Shown here piece by piece: positions 1-5,453 of a DNA stretch of 6,356 nt (the first letter of the stretch is position 1; every line of letters starts with the position of its first letter). The DNA is from Thiomicrospira sp. UBA5634. Lineage in GTDB: Bacteria > Pseudomonadota > Gammaproteobacteria > Thiomicrospirales > Thiomicrospiraceae. The stretch is from assembly GCA_002421475.1 (NCBI GenBank), contig DIJW01000171.1, positions 268 through 6,623 on the forward strand, read 5' to 3'. Below the pieces are notes generated by a model. The model worked only from the letters and a program-made list of their open reading frames with translations, ran no database searches and was not told where the DNA came from. Both the position numbers and the translations under genes were made by a program.

Positions 1-186
1 CTCGGCGTGTTATTCACGCTCGGTTATATCTATTACGCAGGCCTGGTGCTCGCCGGCGGGCTGTTTGTCTATCACCAATGGTTAATCAAAGACCGTCAAC
101 GTCAGCGTTGTTTTGCTGCCTTTAAACATAATCACTGGGTTGGGCTGGTGATACTTGTGGCTTTGATGTTGGATTACACCGTTTAA
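1..186 (+). CDS. ubiA: 4-hydroxybenzoate polyprenyltransferase UbiA, C-terminal fragment
   Basis: The first 61 codons seen, up to TAA at 184-186, match the C-terminal end of UbiA. This membrane enzyme attaches the polyprenyl tail to 4-hydroxybenzoate in ubiquinone synthesis. The fragment shows a hydrophobic helix (about residues 3-25 of the fragment), a basic cytoplasmic loop reading WLIKDRQRQRCFAAFKHNHW, and a last hydrophobic segment (GLVILVALML). The loop resembles the E. coli ending with its KLI-x-NRER-x-x-CFKAF-x-NN-x-VGL pattern. The prenyl-diphosphate-binding Asp motifs lie in the missing N-terminal part, so the call rests on the tail only. The gene enters from the left edge; its start is outside the window. 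It converges on the next gene with a gap of 14 bases, and no hairpin terminator was seen between them. Confidence 0.85.
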   Translation, partial: LGVLFTLGYIYYAGLVLAGGLFVYHQWLIKDRQRQRCFAAFKHNHWVGLVILVALMLDYTV

Positions 187-200
187 TCAAGGCCTGAAAT

Positions 201-683
201 TTACTGTAACCGATGACTACTGGCAAAACCTAACATCGGCGGTAAGTCCAACTGCCAATCAGCTTGAGTAATCGCTTGTGCCAGACGTTCACTAAAAGCA
301 CGCACAAAAGGTGGATGGTAATTTAACGAGATGCCAGCACCTTTGTTCGGCTCTAAAGCCAGTTTGGGTTGTTCAGATTGGGTGTCGATAAAACGAATCG
401 TGTTTAACACTATCGGTTCATTGCCCAACGGATATTCCGTAATCCTGGTTAAGTCCGTATTATTCTGATAACGATTAGCGTCATGTTCAGTTTCACTGGC
501 AGGCGGCATAATCAATTCATGAGTTTGCGGATGTAATCCTTGCAAGGCCGGAATCAATAATTTGCAATAACGTCGAGTTAGCCAGGCATAAAAAACCTGT
601 CCGCTGAGGGTAGAGATGGTCAGTAAAATCCGATCTTCAAGTGAGTCGTAGTTTAAATGCAGGTGTTTGATTGCGTCGCTCAT
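201..683 (-). CDS. conserved hypothetical protein, 160 aa
   Basis: I do not recognise a named family with certainty. The protein begins with a short acidic segment rich in beta-strand-like residues (LHLNYDSLEDRILLTIST), followed by FYAWLTRRYCKLLIPAL around residues 31-47. This opening recalls small uncharacterised proteobacterial proteins with an 'EDR-LL-I-T ... WLTRR' pattern. There is no signal peptide and no transmembrane helix, so it is probably cytoplasmic. The middle (residues 60-110) is polar and Asn/Thr/Glu-rich; the C-terminal third has a likely helix (RAFSERLAQAITQADW). The ATG at 683 has no strong Shine-Dalgarno sequence, but it lies about 22 bases below a likely transcription start set by a perfect TATAAT. 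It is transcribed alone, downstream of the yceI terminator and convergent with ubiA. Function is unknown. Confidence 0.75.
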   Translation of the reverse strand: MSDAIKHLHLNYDSLEDRILLTISTLSGQVFYAWLTRRYCKLLIPALQGLHPQTHELIMPPASETEHDANRYQNNTDLTRITEYPLGNEPIVLNTIRFIDTQSEQPKLALEPNKGAGISLNYHPPFVRAFSERLAQAITQADWQLDLPPMLGFASSHRLQ

Positions 684-712
684 TAATCGCAGTTCGTTTT
701 ACAAAGTCGAAC

Positions 713-718
713 ATTATA
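713..718 (-). promoter_or_regulatory. -10 element of a likely promoter for the 160-aa hypothetical gene
   Basis: The minus strand carries a perfect TATAAT here, 30 bases upstream of the ATG at 683, which predicts a short 5' leader of roughly 22 bases. No good -35 hexamer lies 16-18 bases upstream (TTCCGC at a 17-base spacing), and there is no extended TGn. The promoter may be weak or activator-dependent. It sits just beyond the yceI terminator, where a new promoter would be expected. Confidence 0.45.
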
Positions 719-749
719 ACGAAAGCAGGCAGCTAGCGGAATGGTGTAT

Positions 750-782
750 AGAAAACAGTGGCGTTGTATATTTCAACGCCAC
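750..782 (-). terminator. intrinsic terminator after yceI
   Basis: A perfect 9-bp inverted repeat, GTGGCGTTG (758-766) and CAACGCCAC (774-782), encloses a 7-base loop. On the minus strand the stem is followed by TGTTTTCT (757-750), a U-rich tail. The plus strand has no T tract after the stem, so the terminator acts on the minus-strand yceI transcript. The stem begins 26 bases after the yceI stop codon. Confidence 0.8.
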
Positions 783-808
783 CGTATTAATCGCTCAACA
801 ATTTCTAA

Positions 809-1390
809 TTAACGGCGAACACCTTCAACGTGCAAATCTAAATAAACTTCTGCAGATGCCGGACCTAAATCCATTTTGAAGCCGTAATCTTTCATTTTAA
901 AAGAAGTAGAGCCTTCAAAACCGGCGCGGTAACCCCCCCAAGGGTCTTTTCCTTCACCGATTTTTTTGGCGACGATTTCAATCGGTTTAGTCACACCGTT
1001 TAATGTAAAGTTACCTTTAATAAGTTTAGAGCCGTCAGCCTGATTGCTCACGCTGGTGCTGACAAACTTTGCTTCCGGATGTTTGTCGGTATTTAAAAAG
1101 TCAGCGCTACGCACGTGTTTGTCTCGTTCTGCGTGGTTAGAGTTAACACTGCGGGTATCAATTTTAACCTCCACTTTTTCATTTGCCGGGTTCGCGGCAT
1201 CATGCACAAAGTGACCTTCAAACTTATCAAAACGACCAACTAACCAGCTATAACCCAGATGGTTAACTTTGAAGTTGATAGAAGCATGCATACCGGGTAC
1301 ATCAATATCATAAGTAGTCGGTTTAGCATGTGCGAAAGGTAAAACTAAGGCCAAAGATAAGCCCACTAACCAAGTATTTAACGTCTTCAT
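809..1390 (-). CDS. yceI: YceI-family secreted lipid-binding protein
   Basis: A 193-aa protein with a classical Sec signal peptide: Met-Lys, a hydrophobic core (WLVGLSLALVLPF) and an AHA cleavage motif, so the mature protein probably begins at Lys23. The mature part is a single YceI domain, a lipocalin-like beta barrel that binds polyisoprenoids in structurally studied members. Recognisable family features are the YDID opening, the SINFKVNHLGYS segment, FDKFEGHF, HVRSADFLNTDKHPEAKF near the centre, and the LTLNGVTKPI-like strand (NFTLNGVTKPIEI). The chosen start is ATG at 1390, preceded by GGAGG at 1396-1400 with a 5-base gap. An in-frame TTG at 1402 overlaps that ribosome site and is unlikely to be used. 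It follows the cytochrome b561 gene after 43 bases, the same order as E. coli yceJ-yceI, so the two probably form one transcript. The physiological role in this family remains loosely defined. Confidence 0.93.
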   Translation of the reverse strand: MKTLNTWLVGLSLALVLPFAHAKPTTYDIDVPGMHASINFKVNHLGYSWLVGRFDKFEGHFVHDAANPANEKVEVKIDTRSVNSNHAERDKHVRSADFLNTDKHPEAKFVSTSVSNQADGSKLIKGNFTLNGVTKPIEIVAKKIGEGKDPWGGYRAGFEGSTSFKMKDYGFKMDLGPASAEVYLDLHVEGVRR

Positions 1391-1395
1391 AATAG

Positions 1396-1400
1396 CCTCC
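1396..1400 (-). promoter_or_regulatory. ribosome binding site that sets the yceI start
   Basis: GGAGG on the minus strand lies 5 bases before the ATG at 1390. Choosing this ATG gives a signal peptide beginning Met-Lys; the upstream TTG would place the ribosome site inside the coding region. Confidence 0.8.
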
Positions 1401-1433
1401 AAGTGGAAAATAACAGATAAAAAACAGTAATTG

Positions 1434-1976
1434 TTAAGGTTTTAGCATTCGTTTTAAGGTTGCGTCTTTATCAATAAAGTGATGTTTTAATGCACCGACA
1501 ATATGTAACCCAACCAAAGCGATTAAACTCCAAGCAAAGAATCCGTGTAAATCACCGGCAATTTCTTCTTGGTATTCAATCCCAAAGTTAATGGCCGGAA
1601 TCGCAAACCAATCAAACACCATTAAAGGCTGACCGGATGCCGTTGTAATCATATAACCTGATATGCCAAGCATTACGATTAACAGGTACATTAAACCGTG
1701 TGTGAGTTTTGCCAACTTCACTTCCCAGTTATGGTGCGAAGATAACGGCTTAACTGATGGGTTAACAAAACGCCAAACCAACCGAAACACCATTAAACTC
1801 ACCACAATCACCCCAATACTGCGGTGAATATCAGGCGCTGTACGATACCAAGCACTGTAATAGTCCAGCTCAACCATCCAAAGACCTAAGCCAAATAAAC
1901 CAAACACGGCAAAAGCGATCAACCAATGCAATGTAATTTGAACCAGCCCATAACGAGCAGATTGATTTGCGAACAT
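1434..1976 (-). CDS. cytochrome b561 (YceJ/CybB-like), four-helix di-heme membrane protein
   Basis: A 180-aa inner-membrane protein with four hydrophobic helices at about residues 14-35, 51-71, 93-112 and 145-163, the usual length for the CybB/YceJ family. Four histidines fit the two b-heme ligand pairs: His17 (LHWL), His51 (DIHRSIG), His144 (DLHGFFAW) and His158 (GLHIVGALKHH). The 14-residue step between the last two equals that in E. coli CybB. The family passes electrons between ubiquinol and other acceptors; in CybB, superoxide oxidation has been reported. AAGGAAG at 1981-1987 precedes the ATG at 1976. It is followed by yceI, as yceJ is in E. coli, so the YceJ branch is more likely than CybB. 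No convincing promoter was found in the 126 bases upstream, which are AT-rich. Confidence 0.9.
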   Translation of the reverse strand: MFANQSARYGLVQITLHWLIAFAVFGLFGLGLWMVELDYYSAWYRTAPDIHRSIGVIVVSLMVFRLVWRFVNPSVKPLSSHHNWEVKLAKLTHGLMYLLIVMLGISGYMITTASGQPLMVFDWFAIPAINFGIEYQEEIAGDLHGFFAWSLIALVGLHIVGALKHHFIDKDATLKRMLKP

Positions 1977-2102
1977 AACGCTTCCTTTTAATTACGTGCT
2001 TATCGTATATTTTTCTTCAAAAGATGATAATCGCTAAAATATGAAAATACTTTTTCTCTATGGAAATAAAGTAACTGTTGCGCGCATCAATCACGATTTA
2101 AA

Positions 2103-2603
2103 TCAATTTAACACTTGTAAAGCGCTGTCATAATCCGGTTCTTGACCAATTTCCGGTACTTGCTGTTGATAACTAATGCGACCATTTTGATCAATCACGA
2201 CAACCGCACGTGATAATAAACCGCGTAATGGACCGGTTTTGACTGTCACTCCATACGCTGAACCAAACACATCATGGCGGAAACTCGACAACATCAAGAC
2301 CTTATCTAAACCTTCAGCACCACAAAAACGTTTTTGCGCAAACGGTAAATCGGCCGAAATACACAAAACACGCGTGTTTTGCAGTGATGAAGCCAGTTGG
2401 TTAAAATGCCGAACGGATGCGGCACAGATGCCGGTGTCGATGCTCGGAAATATATTCAACACTAAACGTTGACCTTTAAAATCGGCTAATGAAATATCGT
2501 TTAAATCAACTTGGGTCAAAGTAAAATCAGGCGCAATAGAACCAACCGGCGGTAATTCGCCAACCGTTTCAATGGGTTGACCTTTTAACGTAATCTGTGC
2601 CAT
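2103..2603 (-). CDS. tpx: thiol peroxidase Tpx (atypical 2-Cys peroxiredoxin)
   Basis: A 166-aa cytoplasmic or periplasm-facing peroxiredoxin that reduces H2O2 and, preferentially, alkyl and lipid hydroperoxides using thioredoxin. No signal peptide is visible. The peroxidatic cysteine is Cys60 in the signature PSIDTGICAASVRHFN, with Thr57 of the TxxC motif and Arg132 (SRAVVVID) completing the active site. The resolving cysteine is Cys94 in RFCGAEGL, the typical Tpx spacing of 34 residues. An extra cysteine (Cys81) sits between them. Length and sequence match E. coli Tpx along its whole length. AAAGGAG at 2609-2615 precedes the ATG at 2603. The gene stands alone: 90 bases separate it from thiD upstream, and the downstream gap of 126 bases holds no obvious terminator. 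Confidence 0.97.
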   Translation of the reverse strand: MAQITLKGQPIETVGELPPVGSIAPDFTLTQVDLNDISLADFKGQRLVLNIFPSIDTGICAASVRHFNQLASSLQNTRVLCISADLPFAQKRFCGAEGLDKVLMLSSFRHDVFGSAYGVTVKTGPLRGLLSRAVVVIDQNGRISYQQQVPEIGQEPDYDSALQVLN

Positions 2604-2631
2604 AAAAACTCCTTTAGTTTTTTTGATGTGT

Positions 2632-2659
2632 TTAATAGATACCCGACTGATTCTGTCAG
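2632..2659 (-). promoter_or_regulatory. candidate sigma-70-type promoter for tpx
   Basis: On the minus strand CTGACA (2654-2659, five of six to TTGACA) and TATTAA (2632-2637, four of six to TATAAT) are separated by 16 bases, 29 bases before the tpx start. A short GAC/GTC-armed dyad (CCTGAC...GTCGGG, one G-T pair) overlaps the -35 box and might be an operator or chance. No transcription data are available. Confidence 0.35.
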
Positions 2660-2693
2660 GAATTTGGCGTAATTACAAGCTTGCGGACAGTTA

Positions 2694-3491
2694 TTAGCGA
2701 TGGCTAATAAGGCTAAGATTTGAGTTGGATTTTAGATTGATGAGTTGAGTTAAGTGATTGAACTGGTTGTATAAATAATGTTTAGCGGCGGCCACTGCAT
2801 CCGGCAAGGTTTTGCCCTCAGCGAGCCCGCAAGCAATCGCGGACGACAATACACAGCCGGTACCTTTAACGTTTAAATCGTTTATACGCGGCGCACTAAA
2901 AGCGAGCGGTGTTTGGTTAGGTAGGAGCAAATAATCCACCGCCATGTTTTCAGCACTATGACCACCTTTCACTAGCACCGCTTGCATACCAAGGGCAAAA
3001 AACTGCTCACCAATCTGCGGCATTTCGGTCGCCAAGCCCTGATAATTCGATTTTAATAACGCATTCACTTCAGGAATATTCGGTGTAATTAAGGATGCGA
3101 TCGGCATTAAATGTTGCACCAGGCCTGGTTGTGCGTGTTGAGGCAATAAACGTTTGCCACTTGAGCTGATAAGAACCGGATCAAGCACAATCGGGTAATG
3201 GACAGTCCGCAAACGTTCGGCGACCAATTCAATAATTTCAGTCGAAGCCAATTGACCGATTTTAATCGCATCAATTTTGACATCACTAAGTAAATTGTCC
3301 AGCTGTTGTGCAACCCAGTCGGAGGGCAATGGATTAACCCCCTGCACACCCTGTGTATTTTGCGCATTAATCGCCGTGATCACGCTCAAAGCATAAGCCT
3401 GATGCGCGTGGATGGTTTTGATATCCGCTTGAATACCGGCGCCGCACAAAGGGTCGGAGCCGGCTATGGTTAACACCACGGGTTTGTTCAT
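2694..3491 (-). CDS. thiD: hydroxymethylpyrimidine/phosphomethylpyrimidine kinase ThiD
   Basis: A 265-aa ribokinase-fold enzyme that phosphorylates HMP to HMP-P and then HMP-PP, the pyrimidine half of thiamine. N-terminal AGSDP (10-14) and GAGIQADIKT (17-26) form the substrate site, and Gln44 in INAQNTQGV matches the HMP-contacting glutamine. Asp104-Pro105 (VLDPV) and TPNIPE (136-141) are core motifs. The C-terminal GTGCVLSSA holds Cys213, the same number as the catalytic anion-hole cysteine of Salmonella ThiD. An oddity is LCGAG in place of the common SGGAG at residues 15-19. The tail after residue 245 is Asn/Ser-rich and probably variable. The ATG at 3491 overlaps the stop of the upstream metallophosphoesterase (ATGA), so translation is probably coupled. 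ThiG lies on the same strand about 2 kb upstream, separated by a toxin-antitoxin module. Confidence 0.95.
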   Translation of the reverse strand: MNKPVVLTIAGSDPLCGAGIQADIKTIHAHQAYALSVITAINAQNTQGVQGVNPLPSDWVAQQLDNLLSDVKIDAIKIGQLASTEIIELVAERLRTVHYPIVLDPVLISSSGKRLLPQHAQPGLVQHLMPIASLITPNIPEVNALLKSNYQGLATEMPQIGEQFFALGMQAVLVKGGHSAENMAVDYLLLPNQTPLAFSAPRINDLNVKGTGCVLSSAIACGLAEGKTLPDAVAAAKHYLYNQFNHLTQLINLKSNSNLSLISHR

Positions 3492-4162
3492 GGCTGTAAC
3501 TCCATCAGCGGAGGATAATTGCCGGAGCGCGCGTGAATGTTTAGATAGGCACTATTAAAAAACTGCACACCGCCGCATTGTTTAGTGCCATAAGCTTCAT
3601 GGATATGGCCAAATAAATGCAGTTTAAGTTGCGCTAATTGCTCAAGGCGTTGGCGTAACAACTCGCAGCCGAGCGAGCGTTTTTGTGGGCTGCCGTTATC
3701 TAAGTGACCAAACGCCGGGCCGTGGGTAATCAGCACTTGAGTATCATCGGGTATCGCCTGCCATCGCTGTTGAAGTTCTGCCCCGTTGATCGGCAGGTTA
3801 TACGCCCAATTCATAAACTCAGGTTGCCAAGGTGAACCGTAAAATTTGACATCATTGATGACCAGCGCATCATCTTCTAAATAATGTATGCCGAACGTGT
3901 CGAATAAAGTTTGTTTAAGGGGTGATTTGCTTTGAAAAGCGTCAAAACAGAACCAATCGTGATTACCCGCTACCAAAATTTTATGTTTAAAAGGTAAGGC
4001 GCCAAACCAGTTAATAAATGCCTCAAACTCAAACTGTTTGTAACCGCTATCGCGTCCTTCAGTTAAAAAATCCCCCGAATGCACCAATACATCCGCTTCA
4101 ATATTGGCAAAATCAATTTCGCGGTGTAATCCGTGGGTATCACTGATATGAACGATTTTCAT
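3488..4162 (-). CDS. calcineurin-like metallophosphoesterase, MPPED-type
   Basis: A 224-aa single-domain metallophosphoesterase. The five metal-binding blocks are in order: SDTHG (Asp8, His10), SGDFL (Asp31), GNHDW (Asn67, His68), THGP (His147) and GHIH (His186, His188). The segment GSPWQPEFMNWAYNLP (109-124) is characteristic of the MPPED1/MPPED2-like branch, whose members hydrolyse cyclic nucleotides or phosphodiesters weakly in vitro. The substrate here is not known. The start is placed at ATG 4162, with AAGGA at 4168-4172; the in-frame GTG at 4183 would add seven residues and bury the ribosome site. It overlaps thiD by four bases. This pairing suggests a shared transcript, and a role on a thiamine-related phosphate is conceivable but is inference only. 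Confidence 0.9.
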   Translation of the reverse strand: MKIVHISDTHGLHREIDFANIEADVLVHSGDFLTEGRDSGYKQFEFEAFINWFGALPFKHKILVAGNHDWFCFDAFQSKSPLKQTLFDTFGIHYLEDDALVINDVKFYGSPWQPEFMNWAYNLPINGAELQQRWQAIPDDTQVLITHGPAFGHLDNGSPQKRSLGCELLRQRLEQLAQLKLHLFGHIHEAYGTKQCGGVQFFNSAYLNIHARSGNYPPLMELQP

Positions 4163-4185
4163 GGTTATCCTTGGTTTGAGCACTC

Positions 4186-4214
4186 ATTTTAAGGCAGGAT
4201 GAAAAACCGATAAA
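4186..4214 (-). promoter_or_regulatory. weak candidate promoter for the metallophosphoesterase-thiD pair
   Basis: On the minus strand TAAAAT (4186-4191) would be a -10 with five of six matches, and TTTATC (4209-4214) a poor -35 at a 17-base spacing. It lies 24 bases before the ATG at 4162 and back-to-back with the yefM promoter without overlapping it. Alternatively the pair may once have been read from the thiG side. Confidence 0.3.
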
Positions 4215-4226
4215 GCAAAAATCACC

Positions 4227-4255
4227 TTGCGTACAATAAGTTGTACCTATACAAT
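4227..4255 (+). promoter_or_regulatory. promoter of the yefM-yoeB operon
   Basis: TACAAT at 4250-4255 (five of six to TATAAT) lies 17 bases after TTGCGT at 4227-4232, a -35 matching only in its TTG. Transcription would begin near 4262, about 25 bases before the yefM ATG at 4287. That excludes translation starts further upstream in the same frame. The operator half-sites cover the spacer and the -10. Confidence 0.6.
4231..4254 (+). promoter_or_regulatory. probable YefM-YoeB operator, three alternating half-sites
   Basis: GTACAA (4231-4236), TTGTAC (4241-4246) and TACAA (4250-4254) alternate in orientation. The first two form a perfect 6-bp inverted repeat around TAAG; the second and third form a 5-bp inverted repeat (TTGTA/TACAA) around CCTA. 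Half-sites therefore recur about once per helical turn on one face of the DNA. E. coli YefM-YoeB binds palindromes with a TGTACA core at its own promoter, and the TTGTAC half-sites here closely resemble it. Overlap with the -10 and spacer fits autorepression. Confidence 0.6.
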
Positions 4256-4286
4256 GATTTATGGCGATTTAAATAAGGTAAATATA

Positions 4287-4541
4287 ATGGATACAATGAG
4301 TTATTCAACATTTCGCAGTCAGCTGGCATCGGTGTTAGACAAGGTGAATGATGATCACAAGCCAGTGTTAATTACTCGTCAAGGTGGCAGTCCGGCAGTG
4401 CTTATAAGCTTGGAGGACTTTCAAGCTTATGAGGAAACGGCTTATCTAATGGCGAGCCCTAAAAATGCTCAGCGCTTGAATCAAGCAATAGCCGAAATCG
4501 AAGCTGGTCATGCTCAACAACATGCGTTAATTGAACCATGA
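4287..4541 (+). CDS. yefM: antitoxin YefM (Phd/YefM family)
   Basis: An 84-aa antitoxin that neutralises YoeB and represses its own promoter. The N-terminal Phd fold is clear: SYSTFRSQLASVLDKVNDDHKPVLITRQGGSPAVLISLEDF (residues 5-45), followed by ETAYLMASPKNAQRLNQAIAEIEAG, the part that in E. coli YefM leads into the toxin-binding, flexible C-terminus. Arg10 and Arg31 line up with arginines needed for operator binding in E. coli YefM, as far as I recall. The ATG at 4287 is chosen because it gives a length almost equal to E. coli YefM, has AAGG at 4275-4278, and lies downstream of the promoter. In-frame codons from 4227 fall inside the promoter itself. The stop overlaps the yoeB start (ATGA). 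Confidence 0.95.
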   Translation: MDTMSYSTFRSQLASVLDKVNDDHKPVLITRQGGSPAVLISLEDFQAYEETAYLMASPKNAQRLNQAIAEIEAGHAQQHALIEP

Positions 4542-4792
4542 TGTTAACTTGGGCAACGTCAGCTTGGGAAGATTATCTCTATTGGCAGCAAACCGATAAA
4601 CAAAAGCTCAAACGCATCAACACCCTGATTAAAGACATTCAGCGCCAACCTTTTAGCGGCTTGGGTGATCCTGAACCGCTAAAACACAACTGGAGCGGCT
4701 ACTGGTCACGTCGCATAGATAAAGAACACCGCCTCGTTTACAAAGTGACGGATGAACAGCTTTATATAGTTCAGTGTCGCTATCATTATTAA
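4538..4792 (+). CDS. yoeB: mRNA interferase toxin YoeB
   Basis: An intact 84-aa RelE-superfamily toxin, exactly the length of E. coli YoeB and strongly similar throughout (DYLYWQ.TDK, INTLIKD, PEPLKHNWSGYWSRRI, EHRLVYKVTD, CRYHY). It cleaves mRNA in the ribosomal A site and so halts translation when YefM is degraded. The catalytic residues known from E. coli are all present: Glu46, Arg65, His83 and the C-terminal Tyr84. It is therefore predicted to be active. The ATG at 4538 overlaps the yefM stop by four bases; no separate strong ribosome site is seen, so coupled translation should keep toxin synthesis tied to antitoxin synthesis. A second ATG at 4541 would shorten the protein by one residue and fits the family length less well. 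Confidence 0.97.
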   Translation: MMLTWATSAWEDYLYWQQTDKQKLKRINTLIKDIQRQPFSGLGDPEPLKHNWSGYWSRRIDKEHRLVYKVTDEQLYIVQCRYHY

Positions 4793-4817
4793 TACAAAAA
4801 GAGTTGAAGGATGCATC

Positions 4818-5453
4818 ATGCAAGAGTCTTTGGAGATAATTTCAGCAGTAAATAGTTTTTATAGTCAATCATTTAATCAATTGATAACTATCACCTTGGG
4901 TTTCTTAGCGTTTGCAGGTGTTTTGATGCCAATCCTTTTGGCATGGTTTCAGAAAAGACTTTTTAAAATAGAGCAGAAGGAAATTGAGTCAATTATTGCA
5001 GAGAGAATGAATGATGTTGAGGAGAGGTTGAATGACAGAATTAACAATAACATCTTAACAAAAGCCAGCGAGCAAAATTTACTTCTTGAACAGCTTGACT
5101 CAAAACTGGAAAAAAATGTAGCGCATGCTTTGGCGGGTGTTCTTCATGTTCAGGGTTTGATGCTGTTAAATAACAATAATTACTGGTTTGCATTTAGCAG
5201 CTTTACAAGAGCAGCAATTGAAAATATTAAAGCAAATAATGAAGGAAAACTCAGAACAGTTCTCCGTCTTATTTTGCACTCATGTTTGCCGAATATGGGC
5301 AAGCAAAATTACGTTGACGGTGAGTATGAAGATAGTTTTAATGAGCTAATAAAAACTTTGTCTAATTTTAATACTAATTCTGCATACTCAGATGAGATAA
5401 GGTATTTGAGCAAAGGGTATGAGAAATTAATTTCTACTATTAATCAACCCTGA
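4818..5453 (+). CDS. unknown membrane-anchored coiled-coil protein linked to yefM-yoeB
   Basis: A 211-aa protein that I do not recognise. Residues 1-20 are short and soluble, 21-43 form one strongly hydrophobic helix ([23 protein letters not shown]), then QKRLFK gives a positive cytoplasmic flank. Residues 50-105 are charged and heptad-like ([33 protein letters not shown]), a likely coiled coil. Residues 104-150 ([33 protein letters not shown]) look like paired amphipathic helices, reminiscent of a TPR-type repeat. The rest is polar and probably helical. The ATG at 4818 has GAAGGA at 4806-4811. It starts 25 bases after yoeB with no terminator between, so it is probably in the same transcript. 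Hand-counted GC is about 25-33% in sampled 60-base lines, against about 53% in thiG, which suggests separate ancestry. Its 3' end overlaps thiG by ten bases. Confidence 0.85.
   Translation: MQESLEIISAVNSFYSQSFNQLITITLGFLAFAGVLMPILLAWFQKRLFKIEQKEIESIIAERMNDVEERLNDRINNNILTKASEQNLLLEQLDSKLEKNVAHALAGVLHVQGLMLLNNNNYWFAFSSFTRAAIENIKANNEGKLRTVLRLILHSCLPNMGKQNYVDGEYEDSFNELIKTLSNFNTNSAYSDEIRYLSKGYEKLISTINQP

Noticed and set aside
667..879. A 70-codon plus-strand reading frame between the hypothetical gene and yceI.
   Set aside because: It runs through the yceI terminator hairpin and into the yceI 3' end on the other strand, with no ribosome site or similarity.
1977..2060. A Fur-box-like or other operator around GATGATAATCGC and GCTTATCG upstream of cytochrome b561.
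   Set aside because: Only short TTATC/GATAA arms match, in an AT-rich background. The match to the 19-bp Fur consensus is poor.
2239..2472. A 77-codon plus-strand reading frame inside tpx.
   Set aside because: It is antisense to a fully conserved gene, has no recognisable domain and no ribosome site; it is a by-product of tpx codon use.
4227..4286. A longer YefM beginning at the in-frame TTG at 4227.
   Set aside because: It would lie inside the promoter and operator, lacks homology to YefM over the first 20 residues, and has no ribosome site.
4793..4817. A terminator or separate promoter between yoeB and the unknown gene.
   Set aside because: The 25 bases hold no inverted repeat and no -10/-35 pair; they contain only the ribosome site.
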